6,890 bases of DNA, from NCBI GenBank assembly GCA_965651535.1, contig CBFGSX010000075.1:1-6890 (forward strand), written 5' to 3'. Shown here one piece after another: positions 5,514 to 6,890 of this stretch. The notes beneath the pieces were generated by a model, which worked only from the letters and a program-made list of their open reading frames with translations, did no database searches and had not been told where the DNA came from. The translations under genes and the position numbers were made by a program. This DNA is from JAQGJA01 sp965651535 (GTDB lineage: Bacteria > Pseudomonadota > Alphaproteobacteria > Micavibrionales > SZUA-601). The number at the start of each line of letters is the position of its first letter. Positions within the stretch are counted from its first letter, which is position 1.

Positions 5514-6845
5514 ATGATTATGTCTATAAGAAAAACGGTTCTTTTTATTCTACTGGCGGCGCTGGCGGCGTTTCCGGCGCGCGCGCAAGGCATTATCCGC
5601 GACGCCGAGATCGAGACCGATCTGCGCCTTATCGCCGACCCCATCTTCGAGGCGGCAGGCCTTAACCCGTCGCAGGTGCGGATCGTCGTGATCGGCGACG
5701 ACACGGTCAACGCCTTTGTCGCGGGCGGGCAGAATCTTTTTCTTTATACCGGCCTGATCCTCAAGGCGGAAAATGTCGGCGAGCTGGCCGGCGTCATCGC
5801 GCACGAGGCCGGCCACATGGCGGGCGGGCATCTGATCCGCATGCGCGACGCGATGGAGCGCGCTTCGGTCGAAAGCGTGCTGGCCACCGTCGCCGGGGTT
5901 GCCATCGGCGTCGGCGCGGGCGACGCGGGCGCCGGGATGGGCGCGGCTTTGGGCGGCGGCGAATATGCGCGGCGCAATCTCCTCAAGCACAGCCGCACGT
6001 TGGAATCCTCGGCCGATCAGGCGGCGTTGAGCACGCTCGACCGCATGGGCTATTCCTCGCGCGGCATGGCCGATTTCCTCGAGCGCCTGTCGAGCCAGGA
6101 AGTCCTGCCGGAATTGCAGCGCAGCCCCTATGTGCTGACGCACCCGCTATCGCGCGAGCGCATGAACACGGTGCGCGCCCATGTCGAGCAAAGCCCCGTG
6201 CGCGACAAAGAATTCCCGCCGGAATGGGAAACAAAATTCAGCCGCATGAAGGCCAAGATTCTGGCCTTTACCGAACCGGCGCGGGCGCGGCGCGAATATG
6301 GGCCACGCCGGACGCCGGACGCGCTTTATGCCGTCGCCGTCGCCGATTACCGCCAGGGGAATATCACGGCGGCGCTGCAAAAACTCGACGCCATGCAGAA
6401 AGCCGCGCCGGATGATCCGTTCCTGCACGATCTGCGCGGGCAGATCTTATTCGAACAGGGGCGCATCGCGGAATCGGTCGCATCCTATAAAAAATCCGTG
6501 GCGCTGCTGCCGAAAAACGGCTTGCTGAATTTGCTGCTGGCCAAGGCGATGCTGCAAAAGAACGGCCATGAAAAAGAAGCGGTGGCGCATCTGACCGCCG
6601 CGCGCGAAAACGGCGAGCGCGACACGCCCATGCTGTATCGTTATCTGGCGACGGCCTATGGACGCTTGGACGACGAGCCCCGCGCCAAGCTGGCTTTGGC
6701 CGAGGAGGCGTTATTGAAGCGCGATTTTTCCTTCGCCATTGATCAGGCCAAGCGCGCCAAGGATACCCTGCCCGAAAACGCCAAGCCCGAGCGCCAGCGC
6801 GCCGACGACATCATCGCCCAAGCAAAAAAACGGATGAAGAAATAG
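5514..6845 (+). CDS. Secreted M48 zinc metalloprotease with TPR repeats, BepA-like
   Basis: This is a periplasmic peptidase of the M48 family joined to a C-terminal TPR domain, the layout of E. coli BepA (YfgC), which assists or degrades outer-membrane proteins such as LptD. A signal peptide covers 1-24 (FILLAALAAFPARA, cut before Q25). The protease domain follows at about 30-225: zinc motif HEAGH (97-101, H97, E98, H101), third ligand E164 in LESSAD, and H210 in LTHPLSRERMN, matching the position of the BepA histidine switch (H246 in E. coli). A glycine/alanine-rich stretch (about 128-149) lies between HEAGH and E164, where BepA has a mobile loop. TPR-like helices fill about 270-430 (VADYRQGNITAALQKLD, then GQILFEQGRIAESVASYKKS). 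The length of 443 residues is a little under BepA (487). The C-terminus is lysine-rich. All catalytic residues are present. Family assignment is firm; BepA orthology is an inference. Confidence 0.93.
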   Translation: MIMSIRKTVLFILLAALAAFPARAQGIIRDAEIETDLRLIADPIFEAAGLNPSQVRIVVIGDDTVNAFVAGGQNLFLYTGLILKAENVGELAGVIAHEAGHMAGGHLIRMRDAMERASVESVLATVAGVAIGVGAGDAGAGMGAALGGGEYARRNLLKHSRTLESSADQAALSTLDRMGYSSRGMADFLERLSSQEVLPELQRSPYVLTHPLSRERMNTVRAHVEQSPVRDKEFPPEWETKFSRMKAKILAFTEPARARREYGPRRTPDALYAVAVADYRQGNITAALQKLDAMQKAAPDDPFLHDLRGQILFEQGRIAESVASYKKSVALLPKNGLLNLLLAKAMLQKNGHEKEAVAHLTAARENGERDTPMLYRYLATAYGRLDDEPRAKLALAEEALLKRDFSFAIDQAKRAKDTLPENAKPERQRADDIIAQAKKRMKK

Positions 6846-6890
6846 CGGCTATCAAGCCACGCGATAACGGAGAGTTCCCATTTTTGAAAC
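6846..6890. other. Window-end spacer after the M48 protease gene
   Basis: These 45 nt contain a GGAGAG (6869-6874) that could be a ribosome binding site for a gene beginning near or beyond the right edge (for example TTG at 6884), but too little sequence remains to call a gene. GGCT (6847-6850) and AGCC (6855-6858) could form a 4-bp hairpin, without a T-run, so I do not call a terminator. Confidence 0.3.

Noticed and set aside
5578..5587. Alternating purine-pyrimidine GC run (GCGCGCGCAA) early in the protease gene
   Set aside because: It encodes the end of the signal peptide (ARAQ) in GC-rich codons; too short to suggest Z-DNA or a repeat element.
6847..6858. GGCT/AGCC hairpin after the M48 protease gene
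   Set aside because: Only a 4-bp stem and no T-run follows, so it does not qualify as an intrinsic terminator.

Overview
The window looks like chromosomal DNA from a Gram-negative alphaproteobacterium. GC-rich coding sequence is broken by a few AT-rich spacers, and the core is a kdsD-lptC-lptA-lptB cluster with no kdsC inside it. This order is typical of Alphaproteobacteria, but I cannot name a genus from the sequence alone. I see no tRNA, rRNA, CRISPR array, insertion sequence or other sign of recent mobile DNA.

Layout, left to right. (1) A gene on the minus strand starts at 366 and runs off the left edge; its product is unknown, with a possible MORN-like repeat at the visible end. (2) A 184-bp AT-rich divergent spacer (367-550) holds an imperfect 33-bp palindrome and candidate promoters. 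(3) A tight plus-strand operon (551-3815) encodes arabinose-5-phosphate isomerase KdsD, the bitopic inner-membrane protein LptC, a long periplasmic LptA and the ATPase LptB. The genes overlap by 1 nt (kdsD/lptC) and 4 nt (lptA/lptB), with a 9-nt gap between lptC and lptA. (4) Converging on lptB with only 7 nt between stop codons is a cytosolic alpha/beta hydrolase on the minus strand (3823-4689). (5) Behind it, also on the minus strand, is an unrecognised 220-residue protein (4789-5451). (6) Divergent from that is a secreted M48 zinc metalloprotease with TPR repeats, of the BepA type (5514-6845), with a good -10 box and ribosome binding site. The last 45 nt after it hold no convincing gene.

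Functionally, KdsD supplies the precursor of Kdo, the first sugar of the LPS inner core. LptB powers extraction of LPS from the inner membrane, and LptC and LptA carry it across the periplasm. In E. coli BepA acts on assembly and quality control of LptD, the outer-membrane end of the same bridge. The window is therefore largely an envelope/LPS biogenesis neighbourhood, with three poorly characterised minus-strand genes beside it. The rpoN-hpf-ptsN genes that often follow lptB are absent here.

I did not find strong evidence for a wholly new system. The points most worth a second look are the repeat-extended LptA, the BepA-like gene near the Lpt genes, the uncharacterised 220-residue protein, and the palindrome in front of the left-edge gene.
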